Positions 1 to 7,232 of a stretch of 51,554 nucleotides of DNA are shown here, one piece after another. Below the pieces are notes generated by a model, which saw nothing but the letters and a program-made list of their open reading frames with translations, searched no databases and was not told where the DNA came from. Source of the DNA: CAZZCP01 sp964653235 (GTDB taxonomy: Bacteria > Bdellovibrionota > Bdellovibrionia > Bdellovibrionales > UBA840); assembly GCA_964653235.1 (NCBI GenBank), contig CAZZCP010000008.1, positions 1-51,554 on the forward strand, in the 5' to 3' direction. Numbering within the stretch: position 1 is the stretch's first letter; the number at the start of each line of letters is the position of its first letter. Both the position numbers and the translations under genes were made by a program.

Positions 1-50
1 AAAGTGTAAAGTATGTCTCCGGAATAAGGTGTAAACTATGTGTCGGGAAG
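1..50. mobile_element. Terminal repeats of an insertion sequence (edge fragment)
   Basis: Two near-identical 19-mers lie 25 bp apart, GTGTAAAGTATGTCTCCGG at 4-22 and GTGTAAACTATGTGTCGGG at 29-47, matching at 16 of 19 positions. Closely spaced repeats of this kind are typical of transposase-binding ends of IS21- or IS481-type elements; the family assignment is from memory of such ends and is not proven. The transposase would lie to the left, outside the window. The stop codon and last few codons of the adjoining - strand gene fall inside this repeat, so the element probably interrupts that gene. Confidence 0.55.
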
Positions 51-539
51 GACAGCGCGCAAATATGTATACTTTTCACCGGGTACTAATTGAGCGTCGT
101 AGGGGCTGATCACCATCATTTCTTCTTTACGAGTCAGTTGAACTTGTCCTAGGTAGGGCCAATCTTTCTTTAAATCGTAAATATCAACAGCAGCTTCTGC
201 CTCGAAATTGTTGACCTTATCATATAAACGCAGGCTGCCAGTTTGCGAATTCAACGAAAAATAAAAGCGCCAATCTTCAGCCTCACGGCTTAGTGAAAAT
301 GAAGCAAATCGACTTGGACTCGAAGCCTCTACCGGAACATTGTCGATCAGAACTTGTTTAAAATCTTGGTTAAGCGCAGCAGCACCCTCTTTGGTTTGAT
401 GAAGCGTCGATAGGCTCAGGCTGCATTTGACTTCGTTGCGTAAAATATCTAGCAGATCATAAGTTTCTTCTAAGCTGGGCCAAGCAAATGCTTGGGCGCT
501 AAACAAGACGATCCATATGTACAAAAGATTTTTTTTCAT
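36..539 (-). CDS. Secreted protein of unknown function, 3' end replaced by an IS end
   Basis: This 167-residue protein starts with a signal peptide: a KK pair, a hydrophobic stretch and a likely AFA cleavage site near residue 19. The mature part has no domain I recognise. A purine-rich ribosome binding site (AAGGGGG) stands just upstream of the ATG at 539. The final residues, about LPDT, and the stop are encoded by the terminal repeat at 29-47, so the native C-terminus is probably lost. Whether the shortened product still works cannot be told. There is no clear partner gene; the next gene is divergent, 260 bp away, and I see no convincing promoter or RNA in that interval. Confidence 0.6.
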   Translation of the reverse strand: MKKNLLYIWIVLFSAQAFAWPSLEETYDLLDILRNEVKCSLSLSTLHQTKEGAAALNQDFKQVLIDNVPVEASSPSRFASFSLSREAEDWRFYFSLNSQTGSLRLYDKVNNFEAEAAVDIYDLKKDWPYLGQVQLTRKEEMMVISPYDAQLVPGEKYTYLRAVLPDT

Positions 540-799
540 TTTTCCCCCTTAGGATTCTCCTGGAGCCCAATTATGTGGAGAAATGCGCTTTGATCAAACA
601 AAATCTAACTGAAGCTTGTTAAAGTGTCTTGTATTGAAAGGATGAAAGACGTGGTTTTGTTTTGACACCATCGAGCGGAGTAAGTCAATTCGGTCCTAGG
701 GCTAGATTCTCTAAGACTCTGCTAGACGTTAGGGCGTATTTGAAGATGAAACCTCAAAAGGACCTAATTATTTAATAGCACTTTTCCGATTCAATCCAT

Positions 800-2035
800 A
801 TGAAACTTGCTTTGGTTTTATGTTTCTTCATCACCTCTTATTCTTTTGCATCTTCTCACGATGCGAAGCTTTTAGAATGGATTCAGCTTTACAAAAAAGC
901 TTCGAAATCAAAAAAAAGCTACATCAAATTCATTAGAGAAGGACAAGTCACTAAGAGAAGTCTAGATTTGATTGAAAAAATAGAAAAAAATCTAAGCGAA
1001 CAAGACATTCCTCGAATAAGCAAAAAAGGCAATATACTTTTGCTGGAATCTAAAGCGAAAATCTACGGCTTTAAAGTCGTATCTTTAGAGGAGCTAGTGT
1101 TTCAATATCAGGACAATGTGATTGATCTTAGTCCTTATGATGATTTGGTGAGCGTAAATGAAAAGCTCAGCTTGGCTTTAAAGACAAAAAAAACGAGTTG
1201 GCTCAATTGGATTTTACCAAGTGCCCATGCTGACGAGGTACCTGGTTGGTCAATTTCAGGAGCGGTGGCTTCAATGTCTTGCTATCTTACCGGTTGTGAA
1301 ACAGGCAATGGAGGAACTCGGCTTGCTTTTGGACTTGGTACAAATGCGAGAGTCAGAAATTTTTGTCCGGATGATTATAACACTGACCCGAATGGTGAAG
1401 TGCGCAGAATCAATCAATTGGCTCATGCCATTGAGGGAGTCGACTTAAAGTCAATTACTGTGGATGCAGCAGGAAATGCCTATATTGATGGTGTTGAATA
1501 CTATCAAGCGATTCGAAATATCACTCGAACTATTCCTGAAAAGAAAAGGGAGGCTAAAAGAAGAGACAATTGTCGCTACCATGAGAGAATATTTCGTACC
1601 TTAGTTGATACTTATGAAGATGCTTTAAAACAGGCTCAAGGTAATGAAGCACGAGTCGCCTCTATTTGTGCAGTTCAGAAACTTTCAACACCCACTCGAT
1701 GTGAGAACTTGAGCAATGAAGCTAGGGCCCCAAGTTGTATTTACCGTGCCATACAAGTGTATACATATACCTATTGTAGAAAAAAGTTTCAAGCTAGAGA
1801 GGGGAGTGATCTATTTCGGTCATGTAAATTGGAAGCCTTTACTTCAAGTGAAGATCCTAGACATAATGGTAAGAACCTATTTGAAGCTTGTAGGAGTCGC
1901 GGGGCCGCAATTGGGTCGAGCTTATCCGAAAGTGTGCCCGAGCATTTGCCAGACAAAATAAATGTGTATCTCACCTGGCAACCTGAAACAGTAAATCCAA
2001 ATACAAGGCCTGGTCAAAATAGAGGCCGAAGATAA
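800..2035 (+). CDS. Large secreted cysteine-rich protein of cassette 1 (unknown function)
   Basis: This 411-residue protein has a signal peptide (residues 1-17, ending SFA). A lysine-rich domain to about residue 145 ends in a hydrophobic stretch and the motif AHADE, which looks like a second signal-peptidase-style site inside the protein. The C-terminal part holds about ten cysteines and is basic, which fits a disulphide-bonded periplasmic or secreted protein. The N-terminal domain can be aligned by eye with that of the gene at 2690-4060, including an LY near the start, a K-x-Y-x-F/G core and the closing ADE motif; the C-terminal parts differ. Its stop directly abuts the stop of the convergent small secreted gene at 2036. 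No Shine-Dalgarno is obvious. No known family is recognised. Confidence 0.75.
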   Translation: MKLALVLCFFITSYSFASSHDAKLLEWIQLYKKASKSKKSYIKFIREGQVTKRSLDLIEKIEKNLSEQDIPRISKKGNILLLESKAKIYGFKVVSLEELVFQYQDNVIDLSPYDDLVSVNEKLSLALKTKKTSWLNWILPSAHADEVPGWSISGAVASMSCYLTGCETGNGGTRLAFGLGTNARVRNFCPDDYNTDPNGEVRRINQLAHAIEGVDLKSITVDAAGNAYIDGVEYYQAIRNITRTIPEKKREAKRRDNCRYHERIFRTLVDTYEDALKQAQGNEARVASICAVQKLSTPTRCENLSNEARAPSCIYRAIQVYTYTYCRKKFQAREGSDLFRSCKLEAFTSSEDPRHNGKNLFEACRSRGAAIGSSLSESVPEHLPDKINVYLTWQPETVNPNTRPGQNRGRR

Positions 2036-2440
2036 TTAAAATCTGAATTTTGGTGATTTCATGCCAGTTTGATTTGCAGAATCAAGTTCAAGCCAAAACT
2101 CTGCATTGGGGCAATAAAGACGGACATCTTGAACATATGAGCTAAACTCATCAGAGTCTAAATAAAAGCTATATGCAGTGCCAGCTTCCATACTCACTTC
2201 TGCTTCATAGCCAGGATTAAAAATATCTCTTTCCCAGTCGGGGTCTTCGTTGTTTTCATTTTCATTGCATACAAACTTAGGCATGAGTTGAAATCGCAAT
2301 ACTTCATTCACTTCAGCTGAACTTCTGCTGTCGTCGAAAGTTAAGAGGATTTTGTTATCAAATGTTACTTCTCCTTCTACTTCTAATGCGAACACTTCAA
2401 TAGTGATAAGTGATAAAACAGCAATAAAAAAAACACCCAT
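2036..2440 (-). CDS. Small acidic secreted protein of cassette 1 (unknown function)
   Basis: This 134-residue protein has a signal peptide of about 18 residues (ending VFA) and an acidic mature chain with two cysteines, so a single disulphide is possible. GGAGG lies 6 bp before the ATG, which supports the start. The stop codon is immediately next to that of the large gene on the other strand, so the two transcripts must converge with no terminator space between them. About 65 bp upstream of its start is a box also found at the same distance before the small gene of cassette 2. No known family is recognised. Confidence 0.7.
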   Translation of the reverse strand: MGVFFIAVLSLITIEVFALEVEGEVTFDNKILLTFDDSRSSAEVNEVLRFQLMPKFVCNENENNEDPDWERDIFNPGYEAEVSMEAGTAYSFYLDSDEFSSYVQDVRLYCPNAEFWLELDSANQTGMKSPKFRF

Positions 2441-2504
2441 TTAATCCTCCAGATAGAGAAATCTATCACTTTCGATTGTGATCAAAAAGGCAATTTTTAA
2501 GGCT

Positions 2505-2527
2505 TGTAGTACTTATACAAGTGTCAA
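2505..2527 (-). promoter_or_regulatory. Shared upstream box, copy 1
   Basis: Read on the - strand, this 23-bp segment contains GACA, a short spacer and TATAAGTACTACA. It matches the segment at 4426-4448 at 19 of 23 positions. Each copy ends 65-67 bp before the start codon of a small secreted gene (2440 and 4359). It may be a promoter core (TATAAG as a -10 element) or an operator; the usual 17-bp -35/-10 arrangement is not seen. Confidence 0.45.
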
Positions 2528-2689
2528 CTTTCAGAACAGACCAGACCAAAGAAAAGGCGTGCTAGTGCTATGTTAGAGCCAGTTTAAGCTTTGGTCTTGA
2601 ATCGCTGTCATTTTATCTTTTTTTTTATTTTTGGTTCATAATTTCTTGTTTTTTTGAGATAATAAAAAGAAGCAACCAAGGAGTGGGTT

Positions 2690-4060
2690 TTGAAATTGCT
2701 TTTATTGCTTTGCTTTACTAGTTCTTTTATTGCTGAGGCCAAGGTCTTTTCGATTTCAAAACAAGATCAGAATAAAGTTTTAAAAGAAGCGGTTCAACTT
2801 TACAATCGCAACAGGCAAAGTCCTGAATCCATGGTTGAGGGGGTTTTCGCTCTTCACAATAAACAACAAAAAAAGAAAATTTTAGAGTACTATAAGTCTC
2901 GCAAGATTCGATCTTTTCCTGAGGTCACAATTTTAGGAAAGTATGCTTATTTAACCGATAAAGGAAAAACCTATCGATTTGGTATAAAATCATTCAATGA
3001 TTTTATTGTCACAGTGGGAAATCGTTCACTGACCTTAAAAGTAGGTGAGAGTTTTTTTGAAAGACAAAGAAAGTTGCAGTCAGCACTAAAAGTCTCTGGC
3101 TTTTCTCTGTTTTCAGTAGCCTATGCAGATGAGAAAATTTCTGGCGGCACAGGATTTTTAACCTCGGTAGAAGATATTCTTATTCAGTTAAGTGGACAGT
3201 CTCCAAAACCAGGAGAACAGGCATACTATGAAAATGAATTAAAAAATATGAGTTTCTATGATTTACACAACAGTATTGAGTCCTACTTTTGTCCTTTGAA
3301 AACACAAGGAACAACGAAAGTATTTGATCAATATGATAGCGAATTTGTTGAAAAGCTTCAGTTGAGAACAGACCCCAATGATCCTGCTTTCAATGAATCC
3401 TTTGATCGGAGTAAGTCTCGAGGCTGGCAAAGATGTGTTTTTCAATTAAGAAGAATCCTAACTTATGAAGCCGTAAAAAAACTCTACGAAGAAAAGGCGG
3501 AAGCAACAAAAGAAGAAATTGATGATAAAAAATCAAATAATACTCGGCAAATTACAGATTTGAAAGAGAAAATTCGAGACCTAAAAAACAAGATAGGTCC
3601 CGTTTCTGACGAATACAGCCGACTGCTGGCTGAAGAAAGAAGTAAAAGAACAGCATACGCTAACTGTTCTACTAAAATCTCTGGAAATGTAGCAGGTGCC
3701 TGTGACCGCCTTTTAAGGCAGCTAAATCGTGCAAGCGATGAAAGAAGAGAATTTGAAGAAAGTTCAGAATTTGAAAGATCAAGAGAGCGACTTGAAGAAG
3801 TAGCTCGATTAGAGCAGTCCTTGGACGATTTAGAGAAGGAAAGTCAGAGACTCTATCTAGAAGGTGAACTTGCGGGCTATGATAGGGATAGAGACAAAAA
3901 AGGCTTTCAAACTGTCTTTTCTGAGTGTTTTGATTTGCTCAAAAGTGAATCTACAAGCAAAGCAGAGAGCTTTTCAAAAGCCAACTCTGATGAAGAGGCC
4001 TCTGTATGCTCGATTGATCCTGAAAAATTTAAATCAACATATAAAAAAGGCAGCCGTTAG
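2690..4060 (+). CDS. Large secreted coiled-coil protein of cassette 2 (unknown function)
   Basis: This 456-residue protein starts at a TTG preceded by AAGGAG. It has a signal peptide (to about residue 17, EAKVF) and then a domain to about residue 147 that resembles the N-terminal domain of the 800-2035 gene. That domain ends in the motif AYADE after a hydrophobic run, as in cassette 1 (AHADE). Residues of about 260-400 are rich in E, K and R in heptad-like order and probably form coiled coils, with a few cysteines between. The last codons overlap those of the convergent gene ending at 4057. No characterised family is recognised. A T-rich tract at about 2610-2660 lies upstream. Confidence 0.75.
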   Translation: MKLLLLLCFTSSFIAEAKVFSISKQDQNKVLKEAVQLYNRNRQSPESMVEGVFALHNKQQKKKILEYYKSRKIRSFPEVTILGKYAYLTDKGKTYRFGIKSFNDFIVTVGNRSLTLKVGESFFERQRKLQSALKVSGFSLFSVAYADEKISGGTGFLTSVEDILIQLSGQSPKPGEQAYYENELKNMSFYDLHNSIESYFCPLKTQGTTKVFDQYDSEFVEKLQLRTDPNDPAFNESFDRSKSRGWQRCVFQLRRILTYEAVKKLYEEKAEATKEEIDDKKSNNTRQITDLKEKIRDLKNKIGPVSDEYSRLLAEERSKRTAYANCSTKISGNVAGACDRLLRQLNRASDERREFEESSEFERSRERLEEVARLEQSLDDLEKESQRLYLEGELAGYDRDRDKKGFQTVFSECFDLLKSESTSKAESFSKANSDEEASVCSIDPEKFKSTYKKGSR

Positions 4061-4359
4061 TCATTAAGCTCAAGAACCATTTCGACTTGGCCATCAACAA
4101 AACTTACAAAGTTATCTTTACCCAAGCTGGGATGGTCTACCGTAATAAATTCAAAACCACAAACGTCGTTACAGTCTCGGCGAATAATCAAAAGATTTTT
4201 TTCAGAATCATAGCTCTGAAAGTAAGGATATTTTGTTGATTTTGGAAAGTTTCCATCTGAAGAGTCTTCAATAGAAACTTCAGGTTCAGTCATTTCATTA
4301 ATTTCATCTGCATTTGCAACACTAATAAAAAAAGCCACGAATAGCCCCAAATTTTTCAT
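4057..4359 (-). CDS. Small acidic secreted protein of cassette 2 (unknown function)
   Basis: The start is placed at the ATG at 4359 because GGAGG lies 6 bp upstream and the protein then begins with a proper signal peptide (MKNLGLFV..., cleavage after VANA). An in-frame ATG exists at 4419 but would bury that signal. The mature part of about 84 residues is acidic and has two cysteines close together (CNDVC). It overlaps the end of the large + strand gene by 4 bp. Like the small gene of cassette 1, it has the shared box 67 bp upstream. The sequence of the mature part is not clearly homologous to the cassette 1 partner. Confidence 0.65.
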   Translation of the reverse strand: MKNLGLFVAFFISVANADEINEMTEPEVSIEDSSDGNFPKSTKYPYFQSYDSEKNLLIIRRDCNDVCGFEFITVDHPSLGKDNFVSFVDGQVEMVLELND

Positions 4360-4425
4360 CACCAACCTCCGGTAAATAATTATTAGCACTGCAACTAACG
4401 CGCCGCAAGTAAGATTCATAGAGGC

Positions 4426-4448
4426 TGTAGTACTTATATCATTGTCGA
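4426..4448 (-). promoter_or_regulatory. Shared upstream box, copy 2
   Basis: This segment is the counterpart of the one at 2505-2527, with the invariant core TATAAGTACTACA on the - strand and a GACA six bases before it. Its spacing to the start codon at 4359 is almost the same as in cassette 1, which argues for a conserved promoter or operator rather than chance. Confidence 0.45.
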
Positions 4449-4466
4449 AAAATCAGATATCTTCAC

Positions 4467-4643
4467 TAGCTGCTCCCTTTTATTTCTCTTTTTCGCACAA
4501 ATAAAAATGCAATTTCAATGGCCTAAGATTCTTGTCCGAGAATGCACCAAATTTTCAGCAAGTTCGGACAGAATACATTTATCATTTTAAATACTTATAT
4601 GCTCTCGGACGGACGTCCGAAGAGAAATAAAAGGGAGCAGCTA
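4467..4643. repeat. Palindromic REP/REPIN-like element, copy 1
   Basis: This 177-bp element is bounded by near-perfect inverted arms: TAGCTGCTCCCTTTT at the left, its reverse complement at the right, with pairing continuing through TATTTCTCTT. Inside are two smaller hairpins: GTCCGA (4534) with TCGGAC (4564), and TCGGAC-GGAC-GTCCGA at 4605-4620. The whole can fold into a three-way junction. A second copy lies at 22215-22390 in the same orientation, next to a RAYT-like transposase. The last three bases form the stop codon of the chemoreceptor gene. Confidence 0.8.
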
Positions 4644-6410
4644 AATATCTTCAAATCGTGGGTCATTCGCATCGGGAATACCAAGATCTTCTCCGCCCGA
4701 AGCTTTCTGCGAAAGAGACTCAGTCTCCTTCGAACTTTGAAAAGAGATTACATTCTCGACCTCAGTTGCAGCGACCAAGTTTTCATCTTCAGTTAAGATT
4801 GCCGCGCTTGAGACAAGTGAATCCATTTCGGTGTCTTTACATCTTTTTTCTTTGAGTTGATCTTCTGTACCCATAAAGTGCATTAGCTCACAAACCAAAA
4901 CATTTAGATTCTGAGCCTTATTGTCTAGGTCAACAGCCTGGCCTTTAGACTCAATCGCAATAGTGTTATTCTTACTGGTGATTTCATCTAAGGCTTGTAT
5001 GGCTCGATTGATTTCTGCAATTCCAGTCGATTGCTCTTTTGAGGCAGTGGCAATTTCATCGACCATGCCTCTGACTTTTCGAGCAGAATGCAAGATTTGC
5101 TCAAGAGCCTCACCGCATTTTTCAGCGTTCTCTTCACCTGCTTTTACTTTGTTCTTTCCATCTTGCACCAGTCTTTCAATGCTGGTTTGGGTTTCTTGAA
5201 CTATTTTATTCACTTTAGAGACACTTTGTTCCAGCATCTCAGAAATCTCATTGGCAGCCGTACCCGACATACTGGCAAGATTTCCGACTTCTTCGGCAAC
5301 AACGGCAAAGCCTTTACCATGCTCACCAGCTCTTGCAGCCTCGACCGAAGCATTAAAAGACAGAAGCTTGGTTTGAAAAACAATATCATTGATCACTTTG
5401 GTCTTTTCGCTGATATTGCCGATCACATCAACGATCTCGGCAATCTTGTCATTACTATCTTTCATCTCTAAGGCGATCTTGTCATTGCTTTCACTGATCT
5501 CATGAATCGACGAAATCATCTCTTGTACCCTTTGCTTGCCTTGTTCTGCATGGGTTTGCCCATCATCAGAAGCATCTGATGAGGTCTGAGCCGACTCGGC
5601 ATTTCTATTGACCATGGCACTAATTTCATCCATTGAGGCAACAGTTTCTTGCAGGTTGGCAGCTGCTTGAGCCGAAGAGTCTGTTAGTATGCCACTGCTC
5701 TCGGCAATCTCTTGAGAAGCATTTTGTATTTGTTCTGAATTATCAACCAAGGTTTGCAATACACTTTTCATTTTTTTGCTCAAAGATTGAATGGTAATTA
5801 AGGCAAAGACAAAAGTAGCTATCAATACAAACAAATAAAAATAAATGGAATACATAGTATCTTTTTTAACATTGTTGATCGAAAGTTCGAAAAAATTTTG
5901 AGCCTTTTTATTAGCGAAGTCATTATTTTCTTCTAAATTTTCTAAAAGTTGGCGCAGCACCTTTCTTGGTTCATTTTTAGGGTAGAATTTTTGTTCTGTT
6001 TTAAGAGAAGAAATAACCAATTCAATACTTTTATTTCTAGTGTTCTTCCATTCTTCGATTAAATCTTTTGTCTCTTGAATTTTAGTTTTATCTCCTAAGA
6101 AGCGATCGAAAAGGATATTAAGGTTTTGATCTAATTTGCTATCGGTATCAAAAATCTCTGCTTTAAGATTTTTTACTTGAGTTAGACTAGTCGTATTTTC
6201 AATTTGTTTGAGCTTGAGTTGCATGGCAAGAATATCGGCTTTAATTGTTTGCAGAGTATTGGCCACTGTAAATGGATGTTTGTATAGTTTTTGAGTATAA
6301 GATTGTGATTGTTTAAGTGCATAAAGAGAAAATACTCCAGCTGCAATAAGCATAAAACAGGGGATAATCGTCAATAGCCAAAGTCGTTTTTTAAAAGAGA
6401 TTTTGCTCAT
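4641..6410 (-). CDS. Methyl-accepting chemotaxis protein
   Basis: This 589-residue chemoreceptor senses signals in the periplasm and controls CheA through CheW. Transmembrane segment 1 is at about 11-31, followed by a mainly helical periplasmic sensor of about 155 residues. Transmembrane segment 2 is at about 187-209, then a long cytoplasmic coiled coil. The highly conserved hairpin tip is seen at about 345-385 (FNASVEAARAGEHGKGFAVV, then EEVGNLA). The C-terminus ends in an acidic tail, DPRFEDI. The start is supported by AAGGAG seven bases upstream. The stop codon TAG lies within the end of the palindromic element at 4467-4643. No che genes are nearby, so it is an orphan receptor; the ligand is unknown. 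Confidence 0.93.
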   Translation of the reverse strand: MSKISFKKRLWLLTIIPCFMLIAAGVFSLYALKQSQSYTQKLYKHPFTVANTLQTIKADILAMQLKLKQIENTTSLTQVKNLKAEIFDTDSKLDQNLNILFDRFLGDKTKIQETKDLIEEWKNTRNKSIELVISSLKTEQKFYPKNEPRKVLRQLLENLEENNDFANKKAQNFFELSINNVKKDTMYSIYFYLFVLIATFVFALITIQSLSKKMKSVLQTLVDNSEQIQNASQEIAESSGILTDSSAQAAANLQETVASMDEISAMVNRNAESAQTSSDASDDGQTHAEQGKQRVQEMISSIHEISESNDKIALEMKDSNDKIAEIVDVIGNISEKTKVINDIVFQTKLLSFNASVEAARAGEHGKGFAVVAEEVGNLASMSGTAANEISEMLEQSVSKVNKIVQETQTSIERLVQDGKNKVKAGEENAEKCGEALEQILHSARKVRGMVDEIATASKEQSTGIAEINRAIQALDEITSKNNTIAIESKGQAVDLDNKAQNLNVLVCELMHFMGTEDQLKEKRCKDTEMDSLVSSAAILTEDENLVAATEVENVISFQSSKETESLSQKASGGEDLGIPDANDPRFEDI

Positions 6411-6458
6411 AAGTACTCCTTGATAAATGTATCGACATATGGACTTTGCTTTTGAAGT

Positions 6459-7232
6459 CTAGCTTCTGTTTTTTGAAAAAGAATGTTTAAGAATTAATTG
6501 AGTGATTCCGAAAGATAAAATTCCTAAACTAATCCAGGTTGAAATACTTAAACCCAACACAGCATTACCACGAAAGTCATCTCGAAACTGCTCCCAAATC
6601 GCTCGACCTAAGCCGTGAAAGCATAGAAAGAAAAAGAACAGGCGAGTGTTTTGTTTAAAGTATTCTCGCTTTTCAAGTTGTAGCAGTAAGAACATCAAAC
6701 TCAACTCCCAAAGTCCTGCATAAATCTGAGTAGGGTGAAGCCTCACTCCTGATGGAGCTTCTGTGCCGGGCGGATAGATCACAGCCCATGGAAGATCGGT
6801 GGGTATACCATAGCCACTGCCTGAAAGAAAGGTTGCCAAACGACCAGTACCATAGGTAAAGGCAATAACAGGTGCAAAGAGATTGAGCCATTGAGAGAGC
6901 TTTTGATTTTTGAGTTTTAAATAGATGTAAGAGCCGACAACAGCACCAATGGCTCCTCCATAAAAAACAAAGCCGCCTTGCCATATTTTTATAACCGCCC
7001 AAGGGTTTTTATAATAATACTCAGGATGCTCCCACAGAATATGCATAATTCTTGAGCCAGCAAGACCGCATAACATGATAATCAAGCAAAGATCAATCAC
7101 GGTTTTTGGATCATAGTTTTTCTTTTTTGCCCTCTGTACTAACCAAAAGGTAGAGACCATATAGGCAGTCGAAATCAATAAAAAGTAGGTAGAAAGAAAG
7201 ATTTCATCTGTAAAGTAAATCGCAGGATACAC
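6459..7232 (-). CDS. lgt: Prolipoprotein diacylglyceryl transferase
   Basis: Lgt moves a diacylglyceryl group from phosphatidylglycerol to the lipobox cysteine of prolipoproteins in the inner membrane, the first step of lipoprotein maturation. The 257-residue protein is strongly hydrophobic with about seven membrane segments. It shows family motifs: the GGFVFYGGAIGA segment, the signature around GTGRLATFLSGSGYG, and HPTQIYAGL. The usual GNF..GE form of the signature is altered here to ATF..GS. Translation starts at GTG directly after the stop of the upstream CBS-PAS gene (TAG then GTG, no gap), so the two are almost certainly translationally coupled. Confidence 0.9.
   Translation of the reverse strand: MYPAIYFTDEIFLSTYFLLISTAYMVSTFWLVQRAKKKNYDPKTVIDLCLIIMLCGLAGSRIMHILWEHPEYYYKNPWAVIKIWQGGFVFYGGAIGAVVGSYIYLKLKNQKLSQWLNLFAPVIAFTYGTGRLATFLSGSGYGIPTDLPWAVIYPPGTEAPSGVRLHPTQIYAGLWELSLMFLLLQLEKREYFKQNTRLFFFFLCFHGLGRAIWEQFRDDFRGNAVLGLSISTWISLGILSFGITQLILKHSFSKNRS

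Noticed and set aside
2610..2660. T-rich run upstream of the second large secreted gene as a terminator or promoter
   Set aside because: There is no stem before the T-run and no clear -35/-10 pair. It is probably ordinary AT-rich intergenic DNA.
800..4419. Classical toxin-antitoxin reading of the secreted cassettes
   Set aside because: Both members carry signal peptides and the genes converge rather than forming an operon, so a cytoplasmic type II system does not fit. An exported effector/antagonist pair is kept only as a hypothesis.
4467..4643. Integron attC site
   Set aside because: The imperfect palindrome with inner hairpins recalls attC, but the ends lack the RYYYAAC/GTTRRRY core, there is no integrase or cassette array, and a RAYT-like transposase sits next to the sister copy.
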